From Opitutia bacterium (GTDB lineage Bacteria > Verrucomicrobiota > Verrucomicrobiia > Opitutales > Opitutaceae): a DNA stretch of 7,499 nt. Where the stretch lies: NCBI GenBank assembly GCA_003157575.1, contig PMKA01000321.1, forward strand, positions 1 to 7,499, in the 5' to 3' direction. This document shows, in pieces, positions 1 to 6,855 of the stretch. Under the pieces are notes generated by a model that was given only the letters and a program-made list of their open reading frames with translations, was not told the DNA's origin and searched no databases. A program made the position numbers and the translations under genes. Numbering within the stretch: the first letter of the stretch is position 1; each line of letters begins with the position of its first letter.

Positions 1-272
1 CCGCGGGCGGCAACATCAACCCGGCGGGCACCTCCATGTTCGAGCCCATCGGCGGCAGCGCGCCGAAATACACGAACCAGAACGTCATCAATCCGCTCGC
101 GGCGATCTGCGCCGGGGCGATGATGATGGACTTCCTTGGAGAGGCCGCGCTGGCGAACGCCATCGAGAAGGCCGTCATCAAGGTGGTTCGCGAGAAGCTG
201 AAGTCCCTCGCCGCCGGCCGCATGGGGTACGGCACGAAGGAAGTCGGCGATCTGGTGGCGGCGACGTTGTAG
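1..272 (+). CDS. leuB: 3-isopropylmalate dehydrogenase-like protein, C-terminal end (partial)
   Basis: The window opens inside this gene; the first complete codon is at 3 and the TAG stop is at 270-272, leaving 89 residues. The visible part holds the C-terminal signature of the NAD-dependent beta-decarboxylating dehydrogenases: GGNINP, then MFEPIGGSAPKY, then NVINPLAAI. In this family the GSAP segment and following Asn line the NAD site. The end, KMGY-like GRMGYGTKEVGDLV, is typical of the LeuB-like proteins of Verrucomicrobiota and relatives. LeuB oxidatively decarboxylates 3-isopropylmalate in cytosolic leucine synthesis. The substrate-specifying residues lie outside the window, so tartrate/malate or isocitrate dehydrogenase relatives cannot be excluded. 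GSAPKY instead of the commoner GSAPDI is a subgroup difference, not a defect. No clear terminator follows; 83 nt separate it from the permease. Confidence 0.72.
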   Translation, partial: AGGNINPAGTSMFEPIGGSAPKYTNQNVINPLAAICAGAMMMDFLGEAALANAIEKAVIKVVREKLKSLAAGRMGYGTKEVGDLVAATL

Positions 273-344
273 CGCGCGGACATCGACGATTCTCTGGTTG
301 TTGTTTGCCGCATTATCGGGATGATCGAAGGCGGTTCGTGGGGC

Positions 345-348
345 GGAG
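345..348 (+). promoter_or_regulatory. Ribosome binding site of the permease gene
   Basis: GGAG lies 7 nt before the ATG at 356. It is the only convincing Shine-Dalgarno site in the window and it decides the permease start in favour of 356 over an in-frame TTG at 305. Confidence 0.6.
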
Positions 349-355
349 TGTCCGA

Positions 356-1876
356 ATGAAAAATCTATTTGTCCGGAAAAGTCTGGCGCAACTTCACCGA
401 GAAATCGAAGGCGAGAACCGTTTGCACCGGGTGCTTGGCCCGGTGCAGCTGACCAGCCTGGGCATCGGGTGCGTGATTGGAGCCGGGATCTTCGTGGTCA
501 CCGGACAGGCCGCCCATGACAAGGCGGGGCCCGCAATCATGCTCTCATTTGTCATGGCGGGCCTGGCGTGTGTCTTCTCGGCGCTGTGCTATGCGGAGTT
601 CGCCTCCATGGTGCCGGTCGCCGGTTCCGCCTACACCTACGCGTATGCGACGCTCGGCGAGCTGGCGGCCTGGATCATCGGATGGGACCTGCTTCTCGAA
701 TATACGATCGCATCGTCGGCGGTCGCGCATGGCTGGTCCCAATATTTTCAGGAGTTCATCGGCGTGTTTCTGCCGAGGATTCCGGCGGTCATAGGAAGAA
801 CGCCGTTTGACTACGATCCGGGGTTGGGCCGCTTTATCGCCACAGGATCGGCGGTCGACCTGCCGGCCGTCCTCGTCACCGCCATGCTCACGGTCGTTCT
901 CGTGCGCGGCGTTCGGGAGAGCGCCTCCTTCAACACGGCCATGGTGGTCGTCAAGCTCGCGGTGGTCTTGATCGTCATCGGATTGGGCGCCTTTTATGTG
1001 AATCCGGCCAACTGGCGTCCGTTTGCGCCTTTCGGCTTCTCCGGCATCAGCCTGTTTGGGCGTACCATTCTGGGCCAGACCGGCGCGGGAGGAGAACCGC
1101 TGGGGATGCTGGCGGGATCGGCGATCATCTTTTTCGCCTACATTGGATTCGACTCGGTTTCGACCCACGCCGAGGAGGCCAAGAATCCGAGCCGGGATGT
1201 TCCGATCGGAATCCTCGCCTCGCTGGCGCTGTGCACGGTGCTCTATATCGCCGTGGCGGCCGTGCTCACCGGAATGGTTCCGTACAACGAGATCAACATC
1301 GACGCACCGGTCGCGGACGCATTCCGGCGGGTGGGGCTGCCCTGGGCGCACTTTGTGATCTCGATCGGGGCCGTGGTGGGCATCACCTCGGTGCTGCTGG
1401 TCCTCATGCTCAGCCAGCCGCGGGTGATGCTGGCCATGGCCCGCGACGGTCTGGTGTCTTCGCGGTTTTTCGGCGCCGTGCACCCGAGGTTTCGCACGCC
1501 CTGGCTGTCGCAGATCCTGATGGGGTGTTTCGTATCCGTTCTTGCGGGCGTTCTGCCCCTCCGGATTCTGGCCGAGCTCGTCAACATCGGCACGCTGCTG
1601 GCCTTTTTCGTCGTGTGCGCCGCGGTGCTGGTGCTTCGCCGGACCCATCCCGAGGCGCGGCGGAGTTTCCGCGTGCCGTGGGTGCCGCTGGTCCCGGTGC
1701 TGGGGATGGCGAGTTCGCTGCTTTTGATGATTTCGCTGCCGAAGGAGAACTGGTGGCGGCTGTTGATCTGGCTGCTCATCGGTCTGGTGATCTATTTCTG
1801 GTACGGCAGGCGGCACAGCGAGCTTCGGCTGGCCGGTCAAAGCCCGACCCTGCCGGGTGAGAACGCCGGCGCCTGA
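356..1876 (+). CDS. APC-family amino acid permease (cationic amino acid transporter type)
   Basis: Inner-membrane secondary transporter of 506 residues, probably importing amino acids with protons. A polar N-terminus of about 28 residues precedes TM1, which carries the family glycine motif GIGCVIGAGIF (residues 36-46) that binds the substrate backbone in APC transporters. Further hydrophobic segments lie near 58-80, 98-122, 168-184, 196-214, 250-266, 283-306, 330-352, 386-402, 408-427, 443-462 and 466-483, consistent with 12 helices. The TM6 stretch FFAYIGFDSVSTHAEE (259-274), followed by NPSRDVPIGI, is the hallmark of the CAT subfamily (YfnA-like). Length fits the family. The start at 356 has a GGAG site and the usual short N-terminus; the in-frame TTG at 305 would add 17 unsupported residues. 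The esterase follows after 53 nt on the same strand. Substrate is not predictable; no regulator is adjacent. Confidence 0.9.
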   Translation: MKNLFVRKSLAQLHREIEGENRLHRVLGPVQLTSLGIGCVIGAGIFVVTGQAAHDKAGPAIMLSFVMAGLACVFSALCYAEFASMVPVAGSAYTYAYATLGELAAWIIGWDLLLEYTIASSAVAHGWSQYFQEFIGVFLPRIPAVIGRTPFDYDPGLGRFIATGSAVDLPAVLVTAMLTVVLVRGVRESASFNTAMVVVKLAVVLIVIGLGAFYVNPANWRPFAPFGFSGISLFGRTILGQTGAGGEPLGMLAGSAIIFFAYIGFDSVSTHAEEAKNPSRDVPIGILASLALCTVLYIAVAAVLTGMVPYNEINIDAPVADAFRRVGLPWAHFVISIGAVVGITSVLLVLMLSQPRVMLAMARDGLVSSRFFGAVHPRFRTPWLSQILMGCFVSVLAGVLPLRILAELVNIGTLLAFFVVCAAVLVLRRTHPEARRSFRVPWVPLVPVLGMASSLLLMISLPKENWWRLLIWLLIGLVIYFWYGRRHSELRLAGQSPTLPGENAGA

Positions 1877-1929
1877 TCGCCCTGCGTTTTTTGTTTCGCG
1901 GAGCGCAGTTCTGCCGTCAATATCGCCGG

Positions 1930-2730
1930 ATGTCCTGGGCACAGGTTCATTGGCGAAGCACCATCATCGGCAAACAGACGGAGATGCAGGTCCTGCTTCC
2001 GTCGGTCGGAAAGCCGCCGTTTGCGGCGCTCTACCTGCTGCACGGCATGTTCGGAGACTCGACCAACTGGCTGCGGTATTCGCGGCTGGAGTGGTATCTG
2101 CGCGAGCTTCCCCTGATCGTGGTGCTGCCCGACGGGGACCGTGGGTTTTACACCGACAACGAGGAGGGGCCGGCCTATGCGCGGCACATGGCCGAGGAGG
2201 TTCCGGCGTTTGTCGAGCGGACTTTCCATGCGAAACCTGCGCGCGCGGCGCGCGCGGTGGGCGGCCTGTCCATGGGGGGCTACGGGGCGTTGCGCCTGGC
2301 GTTTGGCTACCCCGACCGGTTTTGCTCGGCGCACAGCCACTCGGGCGCGGTCATGCAGCTGGATCTCGACATAGACCCGCGGGAGGCGAGGAAGGATGCA
2401 ATCCTCGGGAGGCATCCACCGGAGTTCCTGGCCGAATTGCGGCGGATCTTCGGCCGCCAGCCGGTCGGCACGAAGCACGACCTCATCACGCTGGTCCGGC
2501 AGGCGCGGAGACGTCATCTGCGGCTACCCCGGATACTGATGGACTGCGGAACCGAGGATTCGCTGCTGGAGCCCAACCGCGAGCTCCATCGACGGCTCGT
2601 CGAGCATCATGTGCCCCATACCTATCGCGAGCATCCCGGCAGACACGACTGGGACTACTGGGATCTGCACATCCGCGAAGCGCTGGCGTTCCATGCGCGC
2701 AACCTGCATTTGGACCTGCCGTCGAAGTGA
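1930..2730 (+). CDS. Alpha/beta-hydrolase, esterase D family
   Basis: Serine hydrolase of 266 residues in the esterase D / S-formylglutathione hydrolase / feruloyl esterase family (PF00756). The full triad is visible: nucleophile S114 in GLSMGGYGALRLA, D210 in CGTEDSLLEPN, and H239 in HPGRHDWDYW. The oxyanion-hole loop LLHGMFGDSTNW starts near residue 36, and the VVLPDGDRGFYTDN segment is typical of the family. There is no signal peptide, so a cytosolic enzyme is expected. The ATG at 1930 gives the N-terminus seen in relatives (MSWAQVHW); an in-frame TTG at 1891 would add 13 residues with no better ribosome site. Neither start has a Shine-Dalgarno sequence. Neighbouring GH9 suggests an acyl ester on plant polysaccharide or its oligomers as substrate, but S-formylglutathione or general carboxylester hydrolysis is equally possible. 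The short GC alternation near 2239-2256 merely encodes an Ala/Arg stretch. Confidence 0.87.
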   Translation: MSWAQVHWRSTIIGKQTEMQVLLPSVGKPPFAALYLLHGMFGDSTNWLRYSRLEWYLRELPLIVVLPDGDRGFYTDNEEGPAYARHMAEEVPAFVERTFHAKPARAARAVGGLSMGGYGALRLAFGYPDRFCSAHSHSGAVMQLDLDIDPREARKDAILGRHPPEFLAELRRIFGRQPVGTKHDLITLVRQARRRHLRLPRILMDCGTEDSLLEPNRELHRRLVEHHVPHTYREHPGRHDWDYWDLHIREALAFHARNLHLDLPSK

Positions 2731-2783
2731 GACGCGTCCGGATTGTGCACGTCGGGTATTTGGTGCTCCGGCTTTTGATCCAC

Positions 2784-2819
2784 CCCGTGCACGCGCCTTG
2801 ACCCGGTGCGGCGCACGGG
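2784..2819 (+). other. Possible hairpin in the leader of the GH9 gene
   Basis: CCCGTGC (2784-2790) and GCACGGG (2813-2819) are perfect 7-bp complements separated by 22 nt, ending 13 nt before the chosen GH9 ATG. No T-run follows, so it is not an intrinsic terminator. In a GC-rich spacer this may be chance. Confidence 0.2.
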
Positions 2820-2832
2820 CACAAATTGCCGG

Positions 2833-4716
2833 ATGCAGCATCATTTTTTGAAGTTGTGCGCGGTGTTGACCATTTCCGGCTGCGGCATTGTGAGCGCCGC
2901 GGCTGCGGAAACGGCGTCAGGCACGGCGACGGCTCCCGATCTGCCGCGGGTGACAAGTCACATCCATGTCGACCAGTTCGGGTACCTGCCCGACGAGGAC
3001 AAGGTGGCGGTCGTCAGCGATCCGCAGAAAGGGGCCAACGCCGCCGATCATTTTGCGCCGGGGCCGCAGCTGGAGCTTCGCGAGGCGTCCGGCAACCGGG
3101 TGGTGTACCGCGGGCCTGCCGTGAAATTCAAGGGCGGCAGGACCGACCGGATCTCCGGCGATCGCGGGTGGTGGTTTGATTTCAGCGGCGTGCGGCAGGC
3201 GGGGGAATACTATGTGTTCGATCCGCGGACCGGCATGCGTTCGCATTTTGTGCGGATAGGCCCTGGAGTTTATCGTGAGGTTCTGCGGGCTGCCGAGCGG
3301 GTGTTCTTCTACCAGCGCGAAGCGACGGCCCACACCGCGCCCTGTGCGGAGGCGCCCTGGCTGGACGGCCCGACGTTCCTGCAGGACCGGGAGACGAGGG
3401 CGCTCTGGGCCAGACAGGATCCCGCGACCGCGCGCGATCTCACCGGTGGCTGGATGGACGCCGGCGACACCAACAAGTACCCTCCTTTTCTCAACGAAAC
3501 GATCCATCCGCTTCTCTATGCATGGAGCGCCAATCCCGCCGCGTTCACCGACGATCTCAACATTCCGGAGTCGGGCAACGGACTTCCCGACCTGCTTGAC
3601 GAGGTAAAATGGGAATTGGACTGGCTCATGAAGATGCAGGCCGGGGACGGCGGCGTCTTCGTCAAGACGGGCACGCTTGAGTTTGGGGACAGCTGGCCGT
3701 TGAGCACGGACCGGCACCAGCGATATTACGGCCCTGAGTGTTCCGGCTCGACGATTGTCACCGCCGGCGTGTTTGCGCATGCGGCGCGCGTCTTCGGGCG
3801 CTTCGAACCATGGAAGGCTTTCAGCGTCGAAATGAGTGTGCGGGCCGAGCGCGCCTGGGCCTGGTACACGACGCACCCCCGCAGCTACGACTGCGATTCG
3901 GGCGAGATCAAGGCCGGCAGCGCGAACATGAGCGCCGCCGAACAGGACCGAGCCGAGGCGGTTGCAGCCATGCATCTCTGGGCGTTGACGGGAAAGCCGG
4001 CGTACCATGAGGCTTTCAAGAGGCAGGTGGGCGCGACGCGGCAGCTGTCCGACAAGGTGTGGTCCCCGTATGAAATGGGAGCGGCAGAGGCGCTGCTTGA
4101 ATACGTGACGCTCCCCGGGGCAGATCCGGCGGTCTCGCGACGGATTTCGCGGAAGTTGGCGGAGTCGATGGATTCACCGCTGTTCATGCCCCAGGATGGA
4201 AATGAAGAACTTTACCGGGCGTGGATGGCCGACACCTGTTACCACTGGGGCAGCAATCGCGTCAGGGCCTGTTATGGCATCGTTGCGACTGCTGCAGTGG
4301 AATACAATCTCGGGGGCTCCCGGAGCGCCCGGCTTCGGCAGCGCGCGTTGAACATGCTGCACGCGTTTCACGGGGTGAATCCGCTCGATCTGGTCTATCT
4401 GACCAACATGGGCCGCTACGGCGCCGAGACGTCGGCGAAGTATGCCTATCACGGCTGGTTCCGCGGCGAACCGCCGCCCGGATATGTCGTTGGGGGACCG
4501 AACCAGAATTACAGCGGGACAATCGAATGGATCAAAAAGCAGCCTCCGGCGAAGGCGTATCTCGACAGCAACCTGGGCTGGCCGGAGAAGTCCTGGGAGA
4601 TGAGCGAACCTGGAATCTATTACCAGGCCTGCTACATCCGGCTCCTGGCCGACTTTGTCAGGCCCGCGGCGACGCCGGACTCCGCGGCCTCTGCGCTCCC
4701 GACGAAAAACGATTGA
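2833..4716 (+). CDS. Glycoside hydrolase family 9 (cellulase-type), exported
   Basis: Predicted exported beta-glycan hydrolase of 627 residues. Residues 1-25 form a signal sequence: one Lys, a hydrophobic core, then either a lipobox ISGC (Cys17) or an Ala-rich signal peptidase I site (SAAAAE). Residues about 43-142 are the Ig-like domain typical of GH9 (CelD_N, PF02927), starting HIHVDQFGYLP. The catalytic domain (PF00759) runs from about 150 to 610. It carries GGWMDAGDTNKY with D209 and D212 as the catalytic-base aspartates, LPDLLDEVKWELDWLMKMQ (251-269), HGVNPLDLVYLTNMG (513-527), and the putative acid E592 in SEPGIYYQACYI. GH9 enzymes cleave with inversion; endoglucanase is the commonest activity, with cellobiohydrolase and exo-glucosaminidase also known. 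There is no carbohydrate-binding module or sorting domain. Start: ATG 2833 puts the signal sequence at the N-terminus; GTG 2806 would add nine residues. Neither has a clear ribosome site. Confidence 0.92.
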   Translation: MQHHFLKLCAVLTISGCGIVSAAAAETASGTATAPDLPRVTSHIHVDQFGYLPDEDKVAVVSDPQKGANAADHFAPGPQLELREASGNRVVYRGPAVKFKGGRTDRISGDRGWWFDFSGVRQAGEYYVFDPRTGMRSHFVRIGPGVYREVLRAAERVFFYQREATAHTAPCAEAPWLDGPTFLQDRETRALWARQDPATARDLTGGWMDAGDTNKYPPFLNETIHPLLYAWSANPAAFTDDLNIPESGNGLPDLLDEVKWELDWLMKMQAGDGGVFVKTGTLEFGDSWPLSTDRHQRYYGPECSGSTIVTAGVFAHAARVFGRFEPWKAFSVEMSVRAERAWAWYTTHPRSYDCDSGEIKAGSANMSAAEQDRAEAVAAMHLWALTGKPAYHEAFKRQVGATRQLSDKVWSPYEMGAAEALLEYVTLPGADPAVSRRISRKLAESMDSPLFMPQDGNEELYRAWMADTCYHWGSNRVRACYGIVATAAVEYNLGGSRSARLRQRALNMLHAFHGVNPLDLVYLTNMGRYGAETSAKYAYHGWFRGEPPPGYVVGGPNQNYSGTIEWIKKQPPAKAYLDSNLGWPEKSWEMSEPGIYYQACYIRLLADFVRPAATPDSAASALPTKND

Positions 4717-4759
4717 AGCCGGCCCCACGGGAGTTTGCGGCTGGAAGATCAATCAAGCA

Positions 4760-4789
4760 TTGACCGCCGGTGCGGCGGTCCCGTACCGT
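4760..4789 (+). promoter_or_regulatory. Candidate sigma-70-type promoter for tig-clpP
   Basis: TTGACC (4760-4765, five of six matches to the -35 box) is followed after 18 nt by TACCGT (4784-4789), which keeps only the T, A and final T of the -10 box. A start near 4796 would leave a leader of about 34 nt before tig. The placement in the only sizeable gap before tig is sensible, but the -10 match is weak. Confidence 0.25.
4763..4779 (+). repeat. Short GC inverted repeat upstream of tig
   Basis: ACCGCC (4763-4768) and GGCGGT (4774-4779) form a perfect 6-bp inverted repeat around GGTGC. No T-run follows, so it is a poor intrinsic terminator for the GH9 gene. It lies inside the spacer of the candidate tig promoter and could be an operator-like site or chance. 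Confidence 0.35.
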
Positions 4790-4810
4790 CGCCAATTCCG
4801 TTGATCGCCA

Positions 4811-4823
4811 TCCTTTTCTTTTT
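4811..4823 (+). promoter_or_regulatory. Pyrimidine-only tract in the tig leader
   Basis: Thirteen consecutive pyrimidines end 6 nt before the tig GTG, where a Shine-Dalgarno site would be expected. In bacteria, U/C-rich leaders can bind ribosomal protein S1; that role here is inferred. Confidence 0.35.
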
Positions 4824-4829
4824 GCTGAA

Positions 4830-6152
4830 GTGAACATCGAAATCAAAGACCTCTCCGAAACCCGCAAGAGCCTTGTCGTGACCCTCGACAAGAGCGAAGT
4901 CGACGCCGAGCACCAGGCCGTGGTGAAGGACATCGCCAAGGTTGCCCGGCTGCCCGGCTTCAGGCCCGGGCATGCCCCGGCCGAGCTGATCCTGAAACGC
5001 TTCGCCAAGGAGGTGAGGGACGATCTCAAGAGCAAGGTTGTGGGCAAGGCTTACCGCGCCGGCCTCGAGAAGACGAAACTCGACGTCGTCAATGTCGTGC
5101 ATGTCGAAGAGGGAACGATTGAGGCGGGACTCTCCGCAGCCATCGCATTCACCGTCGATGTGCAGCCGCAGTTTGAACTGCCCGAGTATCTCGGGATTCC
5201 GGTCCAGGTGTCGCCCGTCGAGCCGACGGAGGCCGAGATCGACGCCGTGATCGAGGGTCTGCGCCAGGAGCATGCGGACTTCAAGGTGGCGGACCGGGCG
5301 GCCCAGAAGGGCGACTACGTGAAGCTTGCCTACGAGGGAACCATCGACGGGAAGCCCATCGCGGAGATTGCGCCGGACAAGCAGATCTACGGCAAGGTCC
5401 CCCAGACATGGGAGGAGGTCGACAGCGAACAGGAGGGCCTCATCCCCGGCCTTGGACGGCAGCTGGCGGGCCTCAAGGCGGGCGACAAGAAGGAGGCGCA
5501 GGTCGTTTTTCCCGCCGGTTTTGCCGCCGCGCCGGAGCTCGGGGGCAAGGCCGCGGTCTATGCCGTCGAGGTGCAGGAAGTGCGCGAGCGGGCGCTGCCG
5601 GCGCTGGACGAGGCGTTCTTCAAGAGCCAGCACGTGGAGGGCATCGATGCGCTCCGGCTGCAGCTGGGCCAGAACCTGAAACAGCGCAAAGAGTATGAGA
5701 ACCGCCGCGCGCAGCGCAGGCAGGTGAGCGAGGCGCTGGCCGCGCGGATCGAGTTCTCCCTGCCCGAGAGTCTCATCGCCGGCGAAACCCAGGACGTTCT
5801 GCGCCGCTTCATGGAGGAAAACATCCAGCGGGGCGTCCCCGAGGCCGAGTTCGAGAAGAACAAGAAGGAGCTCTACGAAAATGCGCGCCGCGCCGCCGTC
5901 AGCAGGGTGAAGGTTCAGATGCTGCTCGCGAAGATCGCCGAGAAGGAGAAGATCGCCGCGAACGAGCGCGACCTCGACGGAGCGATCGTGCGCGAGGCCG
6001 CACGGGCCAACCAGCGGCCGGAGAAGCTCGCCAAGGAACTTGTCCGCGACCGCGAGCGCCTCCGCTCGCTCCAGCAGGCGATCGTTTTCGACAAGGCGCT
6101 TGATTTCCTCGTCAGCAAGGCTACCATCACGACGGCAACGGCGAAGGTCTGA
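4830..6152 (+). CDS. tig: Trigger factor (ribosome-associated chaperone)
   Basis: Cytosolic chaperone of 440 residues that docks at the ribosome tunnel exit and shields nascent chains. The N-terminal ribosome-binding domain (about 1-115) has the signature loop GFRPGHAP at 43-50, the same position as in E. coli, with Pro/His replacing the usual Lys residues (GFRKGKVP). The FKBP-like domain (about 155-250) starts [16 protein letters not shown] and ends [25 protein letters not shown]; its middle is altered, with about 10 extra residues and no FxLxxGxG-type segment before IPGL. The helical C-terminal arms (about 255-430) hold the substrate cradle. Start: GTG 4830 gives [15 protein letters not shown], the normal trigger factor N-terminus; GTG 4770 would add 20 unrelated residues. 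No Shine-Dalgarno site, but a pyrimidine tract precedes it. clpP begins 16 nt downstream, so co-transcription is likely. Confidence 0.96.
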   Translation: MNIEIKDLSETRKSLVVTLDKSEVDAEHQAVVKDIAKVARLPGFRPGHAPAELILKRFAKEVRDDLKSKVVGKAYRAGLEKTKLDVVNVVHVEEGTIEAGLSAAIAFTVDVQPQFELPEYLGIPVQVSPVEPTEAEIDAVIEGLRQEHADFKVADRAAQKGDYVKLAYEGTIDGKPIAEIAPDKQIYGKVPQTWEEVDSEQEGLIPGLGRQLAGLKAGDKKEAQVVFPAGFAAAPELGGKAAVYAVEVQEVRERALPALDEAFFKSQHVEGIDALRLQLGQNLKQRKEYENRRAQRRQVSEALAARIEFSLPESLIAGETQDVLRRFMEENIQRGVPEAEFEKNKKELYENARRAAVSRVKVQMLLAKIAEKEKIAANERDLDGAIVREAARANQRPEKLAKELVRDRERLRSLQQAIVFDKALDFLVSKATITTATAKV

Positions 6153-6168
6153 CCGAATCAAAAATCTC

Positions 6169-6786
6169 GTGAGCTATTACGTCCCATTTGTCATCGAAAA
6201 CACCGGCCGCGGGGAGCGGAGCATGGACATCTTCTCCCGTCTGCTTAAGGACCGGATCATCTTCATCGGGACGCCGATCGACGATGGCGTGGCGAATCTG
6301 GTGATCGCCCAGTTCCTTTTCCTTCAGATGGAGGATGCCAAGAAGGACATCCAGCTCTACATCAATTCCCCGGGCGGGGTGGTGACGGGCGGGATGGCGA
6401 TCTACGACGCGATGAACTTCCTTCAGTGCGATGTCGCGACCTACTGCATCGGCCAGGCGGCCAGCATGGCCACCGTGCTGCTCGCCGCCGGGACGAAGGG
6501 AAAGCGTTTCGCTCTGCCGAACAGCCGCGTGATGATCCACCAGCCGACCGGCGGCGCCGGCGGGCAGACCGCCGACATCGCGATTGCCGCGCGGGAGATC
6601 CAGCGCTGGCGCCGGACGCTCAACGAGGTCCTTGCGAAGCACACGGGCAAGACGCCCGAGCAGATCGACAGGGATTCGGACCGCGATTATCACATGAGCG
6701 CGGAAGAGGCTCTCAAATACGGGGTCGTCGACAAGGTGCTTCCGTCGACGCGCGAGACGCCGGCCGTCCCCGTGCAGGCGGCCTGA
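6169..6786 (+). CDS. clpP: ATP-dependent Clp protease proteolytic subunit ClpP
   Basis: Serine peptidase of 205 residues that forms a two-ring tetradecamer and degrades proteins fed in by ClpX (or ClpA/ClpC). The triad is complete: S99 in GQAASMAT, H124 in VMIHQP, D173 in [17 protein letters not shown], the glycine-rich segment near the oxyanion region, and the ring-docking [10 protein letters not shown] segment are present. The GTG at 6169 gives [20 protein letters not shown], matching the mature ClpP N-terminus with almost no propeptide, unlike the 14-residue propeptide of E. coli. Upstream extension would run into tig in another frame without ClpP-like residues. It starts 16 nt after the tig stop with no Shine-Dalgarno site, so translation may depend on coupling to tig. 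The tail after KVLP is a short Pro/Ala-rich extension. Confidence 0.96.
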   Translation: MSYYVPFVIENTGRGERSMDIFSRLLKDRIIFIGTPIDDGVANLVIAQFLFLQMEDAKKDIQLYINSPGGVVTGGMAIYDAMNFLQCDVATYCIGQAASMATVLLAAGTKGKRFALPNSRVMIHQPTGGAGGQTADIAIAAREIQRWRRTLNEVLAKHTGKTPEQIDRDSDRDYHMSAEEALKYGVVDKVLPSTRETPAVPVQAA

Positions 6787-6799
6787 ACGGCCAGGCCGC
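6778..6799 (+). other. GC-rich hairpin across the clpP stop codon
   Basis: GCGGCCTG (6778-6785) and CAGGCCGC (6792-6799) are perfect 8-bp complements with a 6-nt loop, AACGGC. The clpP TGA (6784-6786) lies in the stem and loop. No U-run follows, so it is more likely an mRNA processing, stability or attenuation element than an intrinsic terminator. Function is inferred only. Confidence 0.4.
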
Positions 6800-6843
6800 G
6801 CCCGGTTCACGAAGCTCCCGACCGCACATTGCCACTGTCTTAA

Positions 6844-6855
6844 CCCTTTCTTCTC
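6844..6855 (+). promoter_or_regulatory. Pyrimidine-only tract directly before clpX
   Basis: Twelve consecutive pyrimidines abut the clpX ATG, and no Shine-Dalgarno sequence is present in the preceding 69-nt gap. It parallels the tract before tig. An S1-type ribosome recruitment role is inferred. Confidence 0.35.

Noticed and set aside
1868..1892. Possible intrinsic terminator after the permease (GGCG/CGCC stem then six T)
   Set aside because: The stem is only 4 bp and the T-run starts five bases after it, so the geometry is poor for a terminator.
545..1942. A 465-codon minus-strand open frame across the permease
   Set aside because: The product is dominated by Arg, Gln, His and Asp with no domain, which is the typical reverse complement of a GC-rich membrane protein gene.
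2239..2256. GC-alternating tract resembling a simple repeat or Z-DNA
   Set aside because: It lies in the esterase reading frame and encodes an Ala/Arg-rich stretch, expected from codon bias.
1857..2801. A 314-codon plus-strand frame overlapping the esterase
   Set aside because: The overlapping frame encodes a protein with a complete catalytic triad; this one gives a low-complexity Ala/Arg/Gly product.
2798..2826. TTGACC with a 17-nt gap to ACAAAT, a possible promoter giving a leaderless GH9 mRNA
   Set aside because: The -10 match lacks the conserved first T and A, so it is not better than chance in this sequence.
4749..6161. A 470-codon open frame on the minus strand, nearly coextensive with tig
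   Set aside because: It mirrors the trigger factor gene, whose domains are unmistakable. The product has no recognisable motif and is rich in Leu/Arg/Asp, as expected from the complement of a GC-rich gene.
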